Both the position numbers and the translations under genes were made by a program. The notes under the pieces were generated by a model. That model worked only from the letters and a program-made list of their open reading frames with translations. It was not told the DNA's origin and searched no databases. Below are positions 42,432-54,977 of a stretch of DNA of 64,000 nucleotides, one piece after another. Position 1 is the stretch's first letter, and every line of letters starts with the position of its first letter. Source of the DNA: Haliotis asinina (taxonomy: Eukaryota; Mollusca; Gastropoda; Lepetellida; Haliotidae); NCBI RefSeq assembly GCF_037392515.1, contig NC_090290.1, positions 38,012,753-38,076,752 on the forward strand, in the 5' to 3' direction.

Positions 42432-42528
42432 ATGTGTGATCCAGTGTTATTCAAGATAAAGAAGCACTACCACGCAGTACTGAATGAGTTGCCATTAGCA
42501 GCGGGGTACATTGCAGTGTACCTCGCTT
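42432..42528 (+). other. Possible orphan first exon, unassigned
   Basis: ATG opens 32 codons (MCDPVLFKIKKHYHAVLNEL then PLAAGYIAVYLA) up to a GTAAGT donor at 42529. Codon content is plausible but I do not recognise the protein and cannot chain it to a second exon. Low confidence. Confidence 0.2.
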
Positions 42529-42687
42529 GTAAGTGAGATACATTGAAAATAATAGAAGAGTGCTCAGCCAATCAGAAAGCAACATTTATGTGCGAGGTAA
42601 GATAAATAAAGATCTTGTTGTCTTGCCTCATCACAGATTGCCGGAGCTGCTTTTGTATCTCTTCAGCAACTCATACTTAAAATATCT

Positions 42688-42748
42688 ACGACTACGACTA
42701 CGACTACGACTACGACTACGACTACGACTACTACTACTACTACTACTG
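42688..42748. repeat. (TACGAC)n then (TAC)n microsatellite
   Basis: About seven hexamer units of ACTACG/TACGAC followed by six ACT trimers; likely hexamer arose from the trimer by a C-G variant. Confidence 0.95.
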
Positions 42749-43261
42749 GTAGTTCGGCATTTTGTTTCATATCATATATTTGCTCCTAATACTTACAAGC
42801 TTGATTTGGTTTCAGATGACCTCAGAAAATGTGCATTACGTCACAAAGTTTACCCTGATGATACCTCAAATCATTCACTATTGGGAGGCTCCAGTTTTAA
42901 GCTTTCAGTGGATATCTGCAATATTTCAGACTTCATGTCCCATATGCCTTTGTATATTGTTAGTCAAATTTAAGTTTTTTTAGTTTCTCGCACTTTATAT
43001 ATTTTCTATTTGGGGAGATGCTTCACAAAGGAAAGAAAGCTAAAAAACATATTGAGTGATTTAGATTAGCCTTAGTGAGGAGAATGTCTTAAGTTAATTT
43101 ATATGAAAACTTTGACATAAAATGCAATATGAAAGTGACAGAAGTTCAAACTTAATTTAGATCAAAATGAATCAGCATAGATACTTTAGGCCAGACTTAG
43201 TTTATGTCTTGTTTTAGGGATCTGGCGGTCGTATTAATTAATTTTCCCAGCTGAAACAATA

Positions 43262-43470
43262 AAATTCTAATGACTGTATTGGCCAAAATGTAAACTTAAA
43301 AGAAATTTATTTTAGATTGTTTTTTCTTGCCCCAAAAATACTTTTCGGAATATTAGTTTGACTGGTGAGTTTTAAGAAAACAAAAACAAAAAACCTCCTT
43401 CCTGCTGTTAGGTTTTGAAGACAAAACTCTGTAGAACAAGAAATAAAATTGGTCTGGCCTTATTGGAACA
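43262..43470. repeat. GGTCTGGCC-ended repeat
   Basis: Ends ACAAGAAATAAAATTGGTCT-GGCC, shared with 48352-48392 and, less well, 57056-57085. Probably a MITE family whose other end is TTGGCCAAAATGTAAAC at 43270. Confidence 0.55.
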
Positions 43471-43897
43471 CATTATTAACAATTTTGGTATCTGTGAATT
43501 GTATTTGTGAAGATGAGGACTACAGCTGGTGGTTCTTACAACATTCTTAGTAAACTTAGTCTCAGTGTTATTTGTTACACTCCTAGAGTGAGTCTAACAA
43601 ACCATACTAGGAGGTTGCGTCAGGTAACCTTTGAGCGACCAATGAAACTCCAATCAAAAGCGAGACATCTAAATGGATTTAACCAATCAGACAACGGATA
43701 CTATTTAGGGTCCATCACTGACACTGATCCCACAACGAATGAAAATCGGCATAAAACACACAGATATTTGACCTGCAGTTTATACGTATTTGAGTTTCTT
43801 ATGAGATGGTTACCATCAGCCTATATTTCCACAAGACGACATTCTTGAATATTGCAAAACACGCTATTTTCAGTGTTTTTGATGTGCTCCATGTGCA
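43471..43897. other. Intergenic, nothing recognised
   Basis: A 113-codon open frame at 43507-43848 has no family resemblance and no splice or neighbour support. Confidence 0.35.
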
Positions 43898-44238
43898 CAG
43901 TGTTCACAATGGCGTTTCAAAGTAACAGGACATTGGGTCCCGTAAGTTTCAGATGTCTGTCTTACCCACTGAAAATTCACAGGACCCACAGAATAAAGTT
44001 TAACAAACATTTCAGATTTAACATTTCTTATAACTGGCACTGAAATTATTAACATTATATGATAACAAACATAGGATTTATAAACAGCAAACAAGTGTCA
44101 CATGCCGCAGATAACAACAAACAAAGACATTGTGAAATATTCAGTCAGACACTGGGGCTGGCAGGTTGGTGATTTCTATCTGACCACTAGCGAATCTGCC
44201 AGATTTGTCAAAGGGTCACAGGCTATTCGTGAACACTG
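43898..44238. mobile_element. 341-bp hAT-like MITE, copy 3, inverted
   Basis: CAGTGTTCAC...GTGAACACTG ends, flanked by TGTGCA on both sides (43892-43897, 44239-44244). Reverse complement of 26246-26586 with ~85 percent identity by eye. Confidence 0.88.
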
Positions 44239-44845
44239 TGTGCATCACCTGGAAGAGAGTGTTGGGGAAAATATCATTCGGAAGTTTTGTGTACTAACCT
44301 TTTCAAGGGTAAAAGTTTTGAAAGGTATGTATGAATGTCAATTTTCGCAATTTGGTAAGCTGTGTGATTGGTCAATCTCAAAGGTTATGTAACATGACCT
44401 CCTACTAGGTTTTTTAGACTGTAAATGGTAAAGAATAACGATGACACTGTTAGATTGTTCTTTATGCGTCCCTATTTTCTGATCGATTGGAGCATGCTTG
44501 CATGCAACTAGTCCCATTGTGACTTTGTTGGTTGACCAAAGTTTGAAAATTGTTACCGGTATGTTTTTTAATAATGTTTCTTGATTTAAGATATTTTATG
44601 ATTGAACTACATTAATGTGTGTTATTTGTTTCATGTACTTTTTTGTTAGATGAAATAGTAGTTTTAGATAAGAATATAGATGATATATATATATATTTAT
44701 GTGGTGTTTGTGTTGGTTAGGGTGTATCACGAATAATACGTGACTGAATGTTGATTCCAGTCAACCATGATTGAATGTTGATTCCTGTCAACCATACGAT
44801 TTCTTCCTGATTATCATGTTTACCAAGTGAGACATCCTTTTTAAG

Positions 44846-44975
44846 GTTGGTTGGGTGGCCCAGTGGTTAGTATGTTCACTCATGCTGAAGGTCTTAGTTT
44901 GAATCTGCACTGGTACAATGTAGGAAGCCAGTTTTTGACATCCTCTGCCATGACAATCTGCAATATTTCTACAAA
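44846..44975 (+). repeat. SINE family B copy, plus orientation
   Basis: TGGGTGGCCCAGTGGTTAG, AGTTTGAATCTGCACTGG, GGTACAATGTAGGAAGCC; tail lost. Confidence 0.7.
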
Positions 44976-46166
44976 TGGGGTAATATCTGTTTACTACTTA
45001 CTCATTCACACACATTTTCAGGTCATGTTTAGGGTATTGTGTGAAGCACAAAAGTGTTGTCTTGGGATGACCATGTGTGTCTTCCAGAGGGTTGGGTACC
45101 ACGAAAATGTCAGTACCACGGTATACCAAGGTTTTTGTTTAAGTACTGCGGTATTCATCACAGTATATGTTGCTGCAGAAACAACTAACTTATGACCATC
45201 TATTTCTTCCATTAGATATCATTTTGAGCCCAAACTTCTGCCATATATTGGTTTTCGCGTTTTTTATTTGGTGCATGTTCGTAGTCAGTGTCCAATAGCA
45301 AATCGTAGCAATGCGCTTCATTAAACCATTCTCTTATTAAAAATCATTGTCTGGATAATTGGGCTTTTGACCATGAATGCGCATTTACCACATTGCCAGT
45401 TTCATTTCATTCGAGTATTTTCTTCATTCAATCTACATTTGAAAGAAACCAGGTTATGAAAACTAGTGAGATCACTAATTTTGCTAAAAAATAAATTTGC
45501 TTGTAAAAAGAAAATCTTTGATTGAAAAAAAAAAATTTCCTGAGACACAGTACGTACTGGCTCATGCAAACAACCACAGATTCCCGGTTAACAGTAAAAT
45601 GGCCCATCTCTAGTCTTCCTAGTTCTCAGACCATATGTTACACAAGCAGCTTTCATTGCTTGCCAAAATTTCATTTAAGAGAGCCCACCATTTCTGTATC
45701 CTATCATTCATTGTAATATGCTCATTGTTCCATTAGATATCAACTGACAAGTTTCTAGACTGATCTGTAAACATTTTTAAAAAATATCCCTTCTGAAACT
45801 TATTGCATGTATTTACAAGTCAGAGTTTTCAGTGATATGTCACAGATATATTTTTAGTAAGGTTGTATTATTGCCAATTAATCTTAATAGAACTGGGTAT
45901 CATTTCATTGGTGCTTGAATATTTGGTTGCTCCTGCTAGATCCCCGAGTATGGTATTTACTCCTTGTATGTTTTTCATAAGTGCTCTCATTATGACCACT
46001 AAGATAATGCATTGTCACATTCATTATGAAAACTTATGTATTTGTTCTAAGAGGTTGTTTTAGATGCAAACTGAATACTTAAAGATTTTTATTTATTACA
46101 TCTAATGAGACTATACTGCTATGAAATATTTAATTATTTAAATCAAAATTATATTAGTGTAGTTAA
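44976..46166. other. Intergenic, nothing recognised
   Basis: A+T-rich, short open frames without resemblance to known families. Confidence 0.4.
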
Positions 46167-46300
46167 TGAGTGTTGGGATGCAATGATAAATGTCAGCCAA
46201 GTCAGCGAGTCTGACCACCCGATCACATTAGTCGCTTTTTATGACATGCATGGATTACTGAAGACCATCTCTAACCCAGATCTTCCTGGATTGTTGAAAC
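46167..46300 (-). repeat. SINE family A head fragment
   Basis: GTTGGGATGCAATGATAAAT through CTGACCACCCGATCACATTA to CCAGATCTTCCTGG. Confidence 0.75.
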
Positions 46301-48097
46301 AACAAGGTCAGCAAGTATCAATCCTTGACATGTCAATGAAGCATGAGCATCGTCATCAGCGTGACAATATAATTGTTCACTTGTCTCAGATTGTAGAAAT
46401 CTACTTAAGTCCTCTAGAGTGAGAACATATTAACCCAGAAATGCCTTCTAATAGTCTGTCTCATAAACATAAACCATATTATTTCGTCTTCTGCCCACCC
46501 CTTACTGTACACCAATTCTATGTCCATAGATGAAGCAAATCTAGATTGCTAGTGAATAATCTCACATCCCACTGGATTCCTTTTTGCCTTAAATGTTTTT
46601 GCTTGTCTACATCACATTTATATGTTTTCGGAGACTAGGTGTTTGTCCACTGAATCATGAAACATTTCCTGCAATACAATTCCTGCAAATTTAGTACCTG
46701 TAATATCCTGAACAGCAAAAGAAATTCAATTTTTGAAAAAAATAAAATCTCATTAAAGTAGGTGTTCATGTTTGTTTCTTTTGTTGTTCAGTGTATGTAG
46801 TATTTACTATGTTCAGGATTAATGAATCAAGGAAAACAGTAATAAAAGTGATGTTGATTTTTAGAACTGTGTTATGCTGTTGTGTAGTACGAATAATATG
46901 TCAGTTCTTTCGGATGTATTTAGGTGATTACTGATGCTATTTAAATTTGTGGAATTTCAGATCATGAAATTATCGCATCATTGCGTTTTTACAAAAACAA
47001 GAGACAATCTTTGCATTAATCAGAGCACCATCATTTCATACATACAAAGGGGCAAGACGAGTTAGGTCTAGTTTCTGTGAATATGTACATCTCTCTCATT
47101 CATGCTGCTGGACTTTGTTGTTTTCAAGTTTTTGTTTGTCTTGGTGTGCTTCCAGCAATGTTGGGTGAATGGTATTTACCTAACAACTGATCTTTATCCA
47201 TGGACAAATTGTGAAGCTTAGAAATATGATTAATACTCACCGGTAAACGGTCATGTCTGTCATGTCCTCAATAACCTGCTGGTCAGGTCCTAGGTTGTTA
47301 CCAAACCTTGTATTTCTTCCCATTGGTGTAGTTCCTTTCAAACATACTATTCAAAAAAAAGATTCTTTTATATTACTGAGGATGCCAACCCCTATGACCT
47401 TATTATAGTCACTATGAAGTTTAGCCATGCCAAACTACGCCAATATGATTGCACTAGAATTTCTAAAATTCACCCAAATTTGGACTTGACTTACCTTCCA
47501 TTCATCAAATTTAATGACATATTTGAAATTTAAAAGCATAATTTTAGTGAAAGTGCCTATGAGATATCTATAGCTGATTTTGTGACTTGACCACTTATTG
47601 TGTAGTGCCGGAAAATGATGATCCTATATGAATGATGCAACCATGTGATTGTTCCTTAGTGTCATATTATCTTTCTCAACATCCATAAGTTTTTAGTTTA
47701 CTGCTAAGTTTATGATTAAACAACTAATTAGGCATCTGTGTATTACCCGGGTACTATAGTTTTTCTGATGTGCCATGTGCTATAGTTATATCCTTAACAT
47801 TTGTGAGTAGTGTGCAGACTGTTTTAAAGAAATTGTCTATTTTATGTGTAGAGGGAAAATTCAAGACCACCATGTTTTTGGAGCTGTAGATATGTTGTGG
47901 TTGCTTGTGTGCAAATATGTCATTAAGACTCATGTATATATTCGGGTGAAAGGTTGCACAGGCAACATGTAAGATAGAATGTCTGAAATTTCCTTGAAGA
48001 TAATGGGTAGGGTATATTTTTCTAATTTTGAAAACAACTTCATGCTGAATTCTTAATGGTACTAAATAGAAATGCATAAAGTTAGACCAATCGTATT
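46301..48097. other. Intergenic, nothing recognised
   Basis: Low-complexity A+T-rich DNA; no exon or repeat family supported. Confidence 0.4.
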
Positions 48098-48395
48098 TCT
48101 TGTTTTACAGATTTTTGTTACCAGGAAACCTTAAAGCATGGGGTAAGAAGGAAAACCACCTGTCAATATAAATGCTAAAACTATTTTACCTTTGGCAATT
48201 CATGAAGTGTATATGGGCAAAAAAAGAAATTTAATCAGTTTTTCGTGTAAGTTTACATTTTTGGCCAATAAAAAACAATAAAAATTTAATTTCTTGAGTG
48301 GGGTAACTTGACATATATTTTTTTCTTATTCTGGAAAAAATACAACATTCAGATCCGTAAAACAAGAAATAAAATTGGTCTGGCCTAAAGAAATA
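48098..48395. repeat. Second copy of the 24650 repeat plus GGTCTGGCC end
   Basis: 48098-48235 matches 24650-24815; 48235-48392 ends ACAAGAAATAAAATTGGTCT-GGCC. The left TTTCTTGTTTTACAG is the inverse of the right end, so the whole is probably a single ~290-bp MITE. Confidence 0.6.
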
Positions 48396-48759
48396 TTTTC
48401 TGGATAACAACACGGTGTGTTTGACATTTTATTTAAAATTCATCACACACAGCTTTACTGGTTACCATAAAAGTGATGTTTTTATTTGCAAATTGTGGAA
48501 ATATGTCAGATTTAAGATGGATAAAACCATATATATCATAGGATCTGTTTTTATGTTTTAAGGATGTTTGGATGGGGAAACCTAGTGATTGTAGTAGGTG
48601 CTCTCCTTCGAGGGTCCAGTGTCAGCTGAGTTACTGTTTTAACCGGTATGGGAAGATGACAAAAAACTGCTCTGGACTTTGCATTGTGTGATTTTGTTTG
48701 AGTGTATAAATTTTGTTGTGCGTCCCCATCGTCGACTATAAACACATGGAAAACGACAC

Positions 48760-49020
48760 CAAAATCTTGACGAGTTTATTGAAACAAAAGAGAAATGTAT
48801 CAAAATAACCTTCGTACTCAGTCACACCTAACCTACTTCTGTGTTCATCCTCCCGACCAAACCCCTTGTAATTCCTAATCCTAATCTGCCCCTTTTAATC
48901 CCTAACACCTGTCCTATTTAGTCCTACATTAATTGTCTCCGTTCCCAACCTAACAAGAAATCGTCATAAATGCTGTACATATTCCCCCAACCTACTCTCT
49001 ACAAGTAACCTTAACCTACA
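48760..49020. other. Strongly G-poor, C/T-rich stretch
   Basis: CCTAACCTACTTCTGTG, CCTAATCCTAATCTGCCCC and CCCAACCTAACAAG: long run with very few G on the plus strand, bordered by TTTATTGAAAC at 48774. Could be the tail of a retroelement or a decayed repeat; unassigned. Confidence 0.35.
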
Positions 49021-49189
49021 GGGAGGGAGTCTTGATAACAAGACCTCAGGACCCAAGAATGGTACCTGTTTGGATAACTGCAACAAGACAACTGACACTG
49101 AAAGTCAGGTCACTTATATAGTCGTGCGGGAATCGACCTCTATCCGTGGAACGATGGAAAACATCATGAAAAGCATTCAACACACTTCC

Positions 49190-49690
49190 TAGGGCCTCCT
49201 TTCACAAAGTGATCGTAGTGCTATGACAGTCATAAGTCTATGTTTAAGTGTGGGAGTTGGGATCACCTTTGTACTTAAGTCACTATGTGAAGTGGGGCCT
49301 AGGGCCTAGGGCCTGCTTTCAGAAAGTGCTAAGGTGATTGTAAGTCACTAAGGAAACCTTAGTGCAATGTTAAAGAATGGGAGTTAAGATTAACCTTTGT
49401 AAAGGTTACTTACTAACAAAGATCCCTCTGTCTTGTTGAAATAATGAGTATTTTAACATTTCTCAGGGAGTGTTTGATTACTGAATAACTTTGTTTTTTC
49501 CAAGTTACCTAAGTTCAAGGATGTCCTATTTAGGATGTCATATGTGCAGTCACATTACAATTAGGATACTTTAGTACAAGACAGCCTTAAGACTGATGAA
49601 AGTCTCTATTAAGGTTTTAGAATGAGGATCATCTTTGTGATAAGATTAATTTGTACAATGGCACCTAGGTCTATACTGGTCAAAAACAAT
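49190..49690. repeat. Repeat with CTTAGTGCTAAG-like motifs
   Basis: GGGCCTCCTTTCACAAAGTG (49193) and GGGCCTGCTTTCAGAAAGTG (49310) are ~117 bp apart, each followed by CTAAG/ATGACAG...CATAAG motifs; GGGCCTAGGGCCTAGGGCCT at 49296 is a triplicated 8-mer. Confidence 0.55.
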
Positions 49691-49965
49691 TAGGGATATA
49701 CATAGATTTTGAAATGATTAACAATGATATATTTATGTATTTAGTGACACACACTGATAAAATATCAATCATAGTAATACCAGTATCCCTAACTAACATG
49801 ATAACAGCATAGAACATTGGACTCCTCTAAATTGAGGATGCATGAGTTGTTTAGCCAATCAGAAGACAGCTTCTTAAATTGTATGGCCTCATTTTACCTC
49901 CTTGATTTGGATTGGGTTAAGCAAGATTGATATTAGGTGGTAATTTCATGACTTCCTATCATCAT

Positions 49966-50090
49966 CAGTGGCTGGATAGCCTAGTGGCTAAGGTGTTCAC
50001 TCATCATGCAGAAAACAAGGGTTCAAATCCCAACATTTAAGCATTTCTGATGTCCCTGAACTTACCCAAATCATTGTCAATGTTTCATAA
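49966..50090 (+). repeat. SINE family B copy, plus orientation
   Basis: GGATAGCCTAGTGGCTAAGG and GGGTTCAAATCCC are A- and B-box-like; ATTTCTGATGTCCCTGAAC follows; tail missing. Confidence 0.75.
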
Positions 50091-51547
50091 CTTCTGCTGC
50101 TGAGCATGTGCCAGATGCCTTATGTTGAGGGCAGCTCATGCTTAGTTGACTAAACATCCAACATATTAGGAATTATTTGTAAAATGGTAGTTTGTCAAAA
50201 TTGTTAAATAATTCTGCCATTGATCTGCTTAGACCTGCTTTTTTTAACTGATGAGATATAGAGCTGTAGGATATTGATTTTATTCCCCATAGTGAGAAAT
50301 AATAGAGTATGAACTAGTATTAATATCATCTTGACAACAATAGTGTAGCATGTACTTAGTCTAGACAATATTGTTTTTTGTCTTTTGAATTGTGTATATA
50401 AGAACATAATTTCATAAAACCCATGGTTTTCTGAGGTCATAGTCATGAATACTGTAGTTTTTTTTATATGGGGAGATCAAGAGGATTACCCGATAGTGGG
50501 TAATATGGAAGTAGTTACACTTGCATGTTTGTCATACGGATTTTGTAAATGACATGTACGAAATCATGTATTAGCCTTGCCCTTGACAAGGAATAATAAC
50601 GATAGTCTCTATATATTTCTGTATGTTGAGCATCTCTTTGCAGAAGCTGATATGAAGCATGAGGACTGTTTATGGATATACATCTTCACTTGCTTGACGA
50701 CATTGTAATATATGTTGAAACGTCGCCTACACAGAATAACGAAGTTGAATATCCCTGAAAATAGTCCTCGTTCTTGTTGAGCATCTGTCAACACTTATAT
50801 CACCATTCTGCCTACGTATCTCCTTGTGCCAGGTCATGTGACTGATATTGCCTTTTGTGTATGTAATATACTATTGAAATAAATTACCATATCGTATGTT
50901 GTGTTGGTATGGTATGGTATCTTGGTACTTGGAGAGTATGTGTGTCTGTGTACCAGTGTGTGAAATAGTGACTTCCTGCTAGCCAGAGCCTAGTAAAAAT
51001 CCAGTCAGGACAGTAAATCTCCAATTTCCATAGGGCCATTTCTTTAATATATCACTTTCTCTGACTTGTTAAGTTATACTGCCATATACCTGGAATGTTG
51101 CTGGGTGTGGTGTAAACCTAAACTCATTTATTAAGTTATAAATCATGCAAGATTATAGCCTGTAGATGATAGTGTTTTAATATTTGTAACCTTTTGCTTA
51201 GTGTCTACATTCAAATTTTTGACTAATTATTTTGTGGGCTAGTAACTTTCAGACATAGTCTGCCTGACTGGCAAGCAAAATTTGAAATCTATTCCACACA
51301 CTGGGCAGTATCAATATTGCTGAAAGGTATCTTAAATTATACCTCACTTTCCAAGTAACACATCCCATGTCTGACATTTGTGTGTTCAGTTATTGTATCA
51401 GTAACTGTCATGGCATCGCACAACAGCCGTTGATGTTAAAATCTAATAAAGTTTGATGAAACAATTCTGTACCGATGTGTTGGTGTTTGGGTGATAGTAT
51501 ATTTTTCAACCTAGATTTCTTTAAAAAATGTCTTTAAAAAGCCCAAG
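50091..51547. other. Intergenic, nothing recognised
   Basis: A+T-rich. ATACCTGGAATGTTGCTGGG at 51075 is a stray SINE tail. Confidence 0.4.
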
Positions 51548-51705
51548 GGGATGGTTTTACATGGCTTTTAGCAATATTCCATGAATGTCACAGTGAGGGA
51601 CATCAGAAATAGGCTTCACACATTGTATTTAGGTGGGGAAATGAACCCAAGTCTCCATTGTGATGAGTACTTTAACTGTCAGGCTACCCAACTTCCTCCA
51701 TAAAA
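51548..51705 (-). repeat. SINE family B copy
   Basis: GGCTTCACACATTGTATTTA, GGGGAAATGAACCCAAG and GTCAGGCTACCCAACT. Confidence 0.8.
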
Positions 51706-52079
51706 AGTCTGAAACACCAGGGAGGTGCTATGACAGCCAAATTAGAACACCCAGATATGCCTATTACATATTAATTATTGATGTTTGTACTTGTTCTGTT
51801 CAATATGCCACAAAAGGGCCATGATCAAAGTGTGCTCAAACATCTCAACATTACAACCCCAGATGACTCCCAGATGAACAAACGAAGGTGAGACAACGTG
51901 TGTTTTGTCAGTCAGACATGTATGGTTACCAGGAAACCTATTCAGAGAGAGTTTTGGAGGTGAGGTGAAATTGCTCATATGACAAGCATGCATGTGTATG
52001 TGCTAGTCCAGACCCTTATTATGCTAGCTGAGATACCATGCTACAGTTGAGCCCTTAGAAGCATGCTGACTCTGAGTGG

Positions 52080-52225
52080 ACCAGTCCTTGTTATACTCAT
52101 TAATGCTGAGCACCAGGCAAGGAGCAACAAGTATTTTAAAGTCCTTCAGTATGACCTGACTGGGGATTGAACCTGTGACTGCTCTACAGGGAGACGTTCT
52201 AACCACCTCATCACTAAGAGGGCTG
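52080..52225 (-). repeat. tRNA-like SINE, family D, copy 2
   Basis: GACCAGTCCTTGTTATACTC, GGGGATTGAACCTGTGACTG, TTCTAACCACCTCATCAC; partner of 5655-5790. Confidence 0.65.
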
Positions 52226-52335
52226 AAAAATTATGGAACATGATCACTTCTAACACACCTCCCATTCTAAAAGTCCATAAGAAGCTGTTCTCCAAGTGAG
52301 AAATGTTAAAACATGCATTCACATAGTGGAAGAAA

Positions 52336-52568
52336 GTGAGTGACTGAGTTTAGTTTTACGCGGCAGCAGTCTGTAAATAATCGAGTCTGGACCAGACAAT
52401 CCAGTGATCAACAACATGATCTGCACATTTGGGAACTGATAACGTGTCAACCAAGGCAGCGTGTTGGACTACCCGATCCCATTAGTCGCCTCTTACGACA
52501 AGCATAGTTGCCTTTTGTGGCAAGCATGGGTTGCTGAGGGCCTGTTCTACCGCAGACCTTCACAGGTC
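52336..52568 (-). repeat. SINE family A copy with tail-side deletion
   Basis: GTGAGTGACTGAGTTTAGTT joins directly to GCGGCAGCAGTCTGTAAATA, missing the CTCAGCAATATTCCAGC block. Confidence 0.88.
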
Positions 52569-53074
52569 ACATAGTGCAAAGATAAACACACAGTCTAACC
52601 CCAGATATCTCAGGAGTTACATGTTTCATAACACAACACTTTCATCTCTGTGAATTGGGTTTTATTGTATATTAAATCTTTATACAATCTATTCTATAAC
52701 AGATTCCAGTTCAAATCTGACCTAACAAATGCAACATGTCATAACACTGGGGTCTGTTGGAGTTTATAAACTTCCCTCTCAAAAATCAAGTCTATACATG
52801 AAAATTTGAATTCCTAAACAAGTGATATATTACAATAAAATGCATGTTGATAAAAGAAGTAAACTTTTGATAATGTGACAAGATCTGTTCACATGTAAAA
52901 GCAGCGTTCTTTATCTTCAGCAGACCAGTGAGCTTTTCGGTGAAAAAACAATTAATGAAAATATGTATAAATATTAATTGAAAGTTTTTTTCTTCAGATT
53001 TATCATTGCAATGGATGCTTCTGTACTGCAATGATAATACGCATCATGCATTCCAAGAAAAGTGTTTAACAGTA

Positions 53075-53216
53075 CATGAGTTTATTTTTAAACCACTTTT
53101 AGCAATATTCCAGCAATATCACGGGGGGACACCACAAATGGGCCTTACACATTATACCCATGTGGGGAGTCAAATCCGGCACAAGAAGTGAACACTTTAA
53201 CCACAAGGCTACCCCT
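53075..53216 (-). repeat. SINE family B copy
   Basis: CACTTTTAGCAATATTCCAG, GGGCCTTACACATTATACCC, GAACACTTTAACCACAAGG. Confidence 0.82.
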
Positions 53217-53539
53217 ACATGTTTAACAGAGACAGGTTAATCAGTTTAAACAACTGGCATCCTAAATGAATAAAACACAAGCTTATACAAATATTCAAAT
53301 TCATTAAAGTAAAGCACCAAAATAGGTATTCATATCCTCATGTTAACATTACCACACATCCTTCGTAGTGCAATAAACATCCATCTAACAACCATTATGT
53401 TCTAAAAGTACAACACAGAATTCAATCCTGTTCTCCTCCATAATGGTACCACAGCATGAAAGTCGAACAAGCCATAGGTCTTGACAAGTGAAGTTTCTAA
53501 TTTCAGCCAATGATTGTTGTGCCTCCCATACACCTATTG

Positions 53540-53695
53540 AAGATGGTTTTATGCCCCTTTTAGCAATATTCCAGAAATATAACAGTTGGTGACACTAGAG
53601 ACGGGCTTCACACATTGTACCCATGTGGGGAATCAAACCTGGGTCTTTGTCACGACAAGCGAATGCCTTAATCTTTTGACTACCCTACTGCCGCT
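53540..53695 (-). repeat. SINE family B copy
   Basis: GGGCTTCACACATTGTACCC, GGGGAATCAAACCTGGGTC, head ACTACCCTACTGCCGC. Confidence 0.87.
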
Positions 53696-54009
53696 GAAAC
53701 ATTTAGCAAAATCTGAAAACAGATCTTATCAGCCAGTTATGAATGTAAATATAAAACGACAGGCTAGGATGATTCTGAATATTTGAAACAATCTTTTATT
53801 CCTTCATGTGAAGGTGTGAAGAACTGACAACCCCTCCTAATGATGAGGAAAGATTTTAAACCAGTAGTTCTGATTTCTGGACCACAAAAAGAAACAAAAT
53901 TTGGGAGTGCCAAAATTAATCAAGCTGTAAGAAATTAACCTCAGTCCTCTTGGGAGTTGACATCTGATTGGCTTAGGAAACAAAGAATTCTTCATTCTGT
54001 GTTTAAAAC

Positions 54010-54172
54010 AGTCAGTAAGTCTTGGTTTTACGCCGGTTTAAGCAACATTCCAGCAAGATAACGGCAAGCCACAGAAGAAATGGGTTTCACACTTTGTGCT
54101 CATGTGGGGAATCAAACCCAGTCCTTCAGGTTGACAAGCAAATGCTTTATCCACTTGGTTACCCCACCACCC
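54010..54172 (-). repeat. SINE family B copy
   Basis: Tail CAGTAAGTCTTGGTTTTACG, then GGGTTTCACACTTTGTGCTC and TACCCCACCACCC head. Confidence 0.85.
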
Positions 54173-54308
54173 TCTGAGTTTAAGAAACACTCTGGTTTCA
54201 CTTAAAGCAACCTTCCATATCATCAGTCACTTCTTCACATAGAGGGGTATTTTACTTGAGTACCAGACTTGATTTAGACCAGGTTCTCAAGTAATATCTA
54301 AGATGAGC

Positions 54309-54465
54309 GAGTGAATGACTTTGAGTTAACGCTGCTTTCAGCAACATTCCAGCAATATCACAGCGACGGACACCAGAAAGGGGCTTCACACACTGAGGGG
54401 AATGGAACCTGAGTGTTCTGTGTGATGAGCGAATGCTTTAACCTCTAGGCTACCCGACCGCCCAA
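54309..54465 (-). repeat. SINE family B, reference copy
   Basis: Family B read in sense: tRNA-like head (GGGTAGCCTAGAGGTTAAAG, anticodon-arm region, then a GGTTCCATTCCCC B box), a middle domain (GTGTGAAGCCCCTTTCTGG), then ATTGCTGGAATGTTGCTGA and an (ACTC)n tail. The last ~45 bp before the tail are the same as in family A, so both presumably use the same LINE machinery (inference). Seventeen copies or fragments are listed. Confidence 0.85.
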
Positions 54466-54682
54466 ATATCTAAGGCCTGATAAGGTGGCTGGAACACTGA
54501 TGAATAACATCGTCATATATAACAAGTTGAATATTGTGGTTATAACACCTTGACAGCATATGTTTGGTAACAAAATGACTACAATAATGAACAATTAGAA
54601 GCACTTCCCTTACCACACCAAACCAACATTGTACCAACACCGTCCCCTTGAAAGACTTCAGCATTTCTTACATAGAGTCCAG

Positions 54683-54765
54683 TAATGGAAATAATCTGTT
54701 GTTTGAATGGAAATAATCTGTTCTTTGAATGGAAATCTGTTGTTTGAATGGAAATAATCTGTTTC
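54683..54765. repeat. ~25-bp tandem repeat
   Basis: Four units of GGAAATAATCTGTTGTTTGA-AT with one shortened unit. Confidence 0.9.
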
Positions 54766-54794
54766 CTACATAAATGAAATAATATAAAAACATC

Positions 54795-54904
54795 AGGGCC
54801 AAGATTTTCGAAGATCTCTTAGTGCTAAGATAGTTGTAAGTTAATGTTGACATATGGCACTTATGACTATCTTAGTGCTAAGAGAGATTTGAAAATCAAG
54901 GTCC
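54795..54904. mobile_element. 110-bp palindromic MITE
   Basis: GGGCCAAGATTTTCGAAGAT at the left and, reversed, GGACCTTGATTTTCAAATCT at the right; arms of ~43 bp containing CTTAGTGCTAAGATAGT, which is itself palindromic. Confidence 0.85.
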
Positions 54905-54977
54905 AGTGTAAGTTCTTCTCATGACTGTTCTCTGGACATTAAAAGCTTCTGCTCATATCATTAATGACGATATCTAT

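Noticed and set aside
42533-42973. 146-codon frame with LRLRLRLR tract
   Set aside because: The tract is a hexanucleotide microsatellite; flanking residues match nothing known.
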